Assembly: GCF_002775205.1 (NCBI RefSeq)
Contig: NC_036455.1
Span: forward strand, 658,501 to 722,500
Direction: 5' to 3'
Length of the DNA stretch: 64,000 nucleotides
Source of the DNA: Xiphophorus maculatus
Taxonomy: Eukaryota; Chordata; Actinopteri; Cyprinodontiformes; Poeciliidae
Part shown: in pieces, positions 61,081 to 64,000 of the stretch
Layout: each line of letters begins with the position of its first letter
How positions within the stretch are numbered: position 1 is the first letter of the stretch
The notes under the pieces: model-generated
What the model was told of the DNA's origin: nothing
Databases searched by the model: none
Seen by the model: the letters and a program-made list of their open reading frames with translations, nothing else
Position numbers and translations under genes: made by a program

Positions 61081-64000
61081 TTACCTTTTGTATCAGAACC
61101 TGTGAACTACTTTAAGTTGGTCTGTTTTATAAAATCTCTGTAACGTAATCTGCAGTTTGTGCTGGTAAAGTAGCTGGTCCATCTTACACATACAACTCTT
61201 TTGGTGAAGGTTAAACTAAGATAATGAAACATTATTTGGGTTAAGGGCAGTGCAAAAAGTTGGAAGTGAGCCACGATCTGACACACACACACACACGCAC
61301 ACCCCCACCCGCACACGCACACACACCCATAATTTATGCACTCAGTCCTTCTTGTACCTCTTGTCTCAGTGTTCTTTGTCCTCTCTTGGACACTCTGAGG
61401 GACAGCTGGTGGGGCGGTGTGAGCCCCTTTACTTTCCATGTGTGCGTGCGTGTGCATCCTAATGTGTGCCATTATGTATTTCAGGTGTGTTAGGGAGGGG
61501 GCATGCAGTGGTCTGGCCAAGTGTTCGTGCATCAGTGTGGATCTTTGGATGCGAGCACCTGTGCCGCCAGCAGGAAGCTGTCACAATCACTGTGCTTCCT
61601 GACGTATGTTGGTGACTTCCTGGGGCCCCACTGTGAACCCCCTAATAACTTTTAACTTTTAAAACTTGACTCACTTCTGTTGACTTGACTGGTTGGTACA
61701 TGACAAATGGACAGGAATATTTGTAGAGGGCGTTACTATTTTTACGTAACCTTTTTACACGCACGTACTCTGTCTGTGTTAGAGAGGTTGCTTGTGAAGA
61801 ACACAAACATTTTCCAACCAGCTTAGAGAGTTCGACATGTTTTACACAGTGGACACAATTGTAACACAGTTTTTATTTATTTGTAATAAACTATTTTCTT
61901 TTTATTATTTTAGTATAAAAAATAATTTATAGGGACACATAGAAAAGGAATTTCTAAAATTAATTAATACAAAAGAAAAAAAATTATTGAACAAGTAAAA
62001 TTTAACAAATTATCAAATTATTTATTTTTTCTTGAATTCAATAGTTGTTCTTGGCATTATTAAACTCAAACTAGTAAGCATTCAAATATTGGACATTTAG
62101 TGCTGTTTTGCACAACAAACCTTTATTGCATAAAATACACTTGTAATTTGTGACTTAACTATTGACCAATTGCTTCACATTCTTGATCCAGCATACGGCT
62201 CAATCTTCCTTTTCTGGAACATACCACATAAACATTTCATTAGATTCCAACAAAGTTTCTGTCTTCAGTCAGTCATCTTTCACTTCCTTAAAGTAGCTAA
62301 GCCTTCAGAAACCATTTTCTTGCCCTCTGCTGAAATGATTACAGATAATGAAAAGTAAAAGTTGACTAGTCTTTCAACACATTTTGAGGTCTATGAGGGA
62401 GACTGACGTTCCCAAAGAGTTATATATGAGTTCTTATGAATTCCACCGTTGCAAAACTGCATTTCCATAATGCAAAACGTCAATAATATTACTAACCTGT
62501 TGTAGCTGCTGCTATTCGGTCATATTTCTTGTGACAGGACTGACATATTTTTTTAAAAACTATCTAATAATTTACATTTTTACTTCATATACATTTTTTT
62601 AATTCACCACAACCTGTGGTAAAACAATGTGTTAAAAGAAGCTTAAAAATGGACAACCTTCAATTTGAGTTAATTTGTTCAATGGAGAAAAAAAAGACTT
62701 TTAAACAAAGGTTGGTACTTCCATTTGTGTCTCTGCCACAAATTTAAGGTTGAAGCATTTTGCGTTGTTCATACTTTACATTGTCATATTGATCAGTGAG
62801 TCAAGTTTTTTTTTTCTAATAATTCATGACTTGTGTTCTGTGAGGTATTCATTTGACATGACAGAAATGAGAAGATGAGTGCTGTAGTAGTGTTCATTTT
62901 TATAAGTTAGGAAAAGGCCACTTCATCTTACATACAGATAATTCTCAAGAAAATGTTTTTCGTAATTAAAGCCAAAAGTAAATTCCATGCATTGTGTGTA
63001 AAGCAAATGCAAAATGGCTTTTTGTGTGTCAGGGGAACATTTTATGGAAGAAAGCTTTAAGTGTAATGATTTTAAACAGTGTTTCTCTGAGGTTTTGTGT
63101 AGGAGTTTGTGCTTGTGTGGTCCTTCTCTCAACCCGTTTGCCTTATTTTGATGTTGGGTTCTTTTAAGGTGATCAAAGCTGGGCTCTACGTGACTCTGTG
63201 CCCCCATCTACCAACAAGGGACATGGGAGGAATGCAGAGTTACATGGAAACATGTGATCTGATCTTGAGTAGTAGTAAATGTCTCTAAGAGTCATTCAAA
63301 TACACATTTCTTCTGGGGTATAAACAGAAATGTACAAATGTGCAGGATTCAGAGGCTTCTAATGTTATTGTCTCTCTCCTTCAACGCTCATGGTTTTAGT
63401 AGTGTTTCAGCCGATCTTACCTGTTTTAGGCCTCATATTGATGTTATGTAGTGTCGATTGCCTTTTAAGCAAAATTTCTATGAAAGATTTTTGGCCTTAT
63501 TCCTTGATAAACACACGTACAGTATATATGCAGCTGTGCTATTTATTTGGGGCTTTTTGGTGAAGTATATGTGGTTTTTTTTAACTTTTCTGTTTTTTGC
63601 ATATTTTGCGTGCTCAGTTTTCTTCTTTTGGAAAAGGCATGTTCGACTCTAGAAGCAGCACTGGTTTTAAAAATAAAACTAAAATCTGCTCAGCTGTTGT
63701 AAAACCATGATCCTTCTCCAGCTTGTGTATCTTTTTTTTAACTACCTCAGTCAAAAATGCTCTGAGGACTCAAATGATTGGCTAAAAACAGCAGCGTGGG
63801 AGACAGCTATTCATTCTTTATTTGAGGTGCGTGGAGGCAGCCGCTTTCCAGGCGAAATGCAAATGTGTTTCCTGATGGTGTCATGAAAGCCTGGACTGTT
63901 TATAAAAAGGCCATCTATTTTCATAAACTTTCATTTTGGATGTAGAAAAGCTCTTACAGGGAATGAGATGGTTTGTTGCTATGTCCTTGTTCATTCACTT
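61081..64000. other. Non-coding stretch to the window end
   Basis: No gene supported. A CA-rich microsatellite lies at 61281-61328. The remaining frames are AT-driven or made by the CA repeat. Confidence 0.5.
61281..61328. repeat. Imperfect (CA)n microsatellite
   Basis: acacacacacacac interrupted by cgcac and ccccacccgc. A related GT/GC-rich stretch (tgtgcgtgcgtgtgc) lies at about 61440. Confidence 0.85.

Noticed and set aside
61107..61532. 141-codon minus-strand frame
   Set aside because: Its middle is the translated CA/GT repeat (Cys-Val runs) and the rest has no motif.

Overview
The window looks like a stretch of teleost fish nuclear genome. It is AT-rich and gene-poor. Introns are spliced with GT/AG ends. 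It is littered with repeats typical of bony fish: many Tc1/mariner-type transposon remnants, a reverse-transcriptase ORF of the R4/Dong/Rex6 kind, 3' ends of CR1/L2/Rex1-like LINEs, tRNA-derived SINEs, MITEs, and long AT and GATA microsatellites. I see no prokaryotic or viral operon structure.

Two protein genes can be read with confidence, both on the + strand. (1) 4386-5240 is a four-exon fatty acid-binding protein gene of the FABP4/FABP11 type. Its splice sites, start and stop are good, but exon 2 is short and loses frame, so it is either a pseudogene or carries a sequence error. (2) 16331-20719 is a complete five-exon FAM8A1 gene. It encodes a 299-residue RDD-domain membrane protein related to the human HRD1-complex (ERAD) cofactor. 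A third locus is suggested by a CpG-rich segment around 41.6-42.25 kb with a tiny possible first coding exon at 41855-41871. No later exon was found in the remaining 22 kb, so if real it has a very long first intron. A possible 91-base exon at 26880-26970 has good splice signals but no family I recognise.

Layout: 0-4.3 kb non-coding with a Tc1 remnant; 4.3-5.4 kb FABP; 7.7-10.1 kb a transposon remnant, the LINE and a long AT tract; 11-15.7 kb two inverted-repeat elements, a Tc1 N-terminal fragment and a GATA array; 16.3-20.8 kb FAM8A1, with a SINE bounded by a 12-bp target-site duplication in its third intron; 21-41 kb intergenic DNA with LINE tails, tRNA-like dispersed repeats and Tc1 remnants; 41.5-42.3 kb CpG-rich possible promoter; 42.3-64 kb probably intron or intergenic, with a SINE, a TTAA-bounded piggyBac-like element carrying three copies of a palindrome, MITEs and Tc1 remnants.

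I found no convincing undescribed multi-gene system. The most unusual items are the TTAA-bounded element with a recurring 16-base palindrome (44060-45193), the many perfect short-loop inverted repeats scattered over the window, the LINE whose upstream part may be inverted, and the broken FABP gene. Family assignments of repeats were made by eye from remembered consensus features, with no database search.
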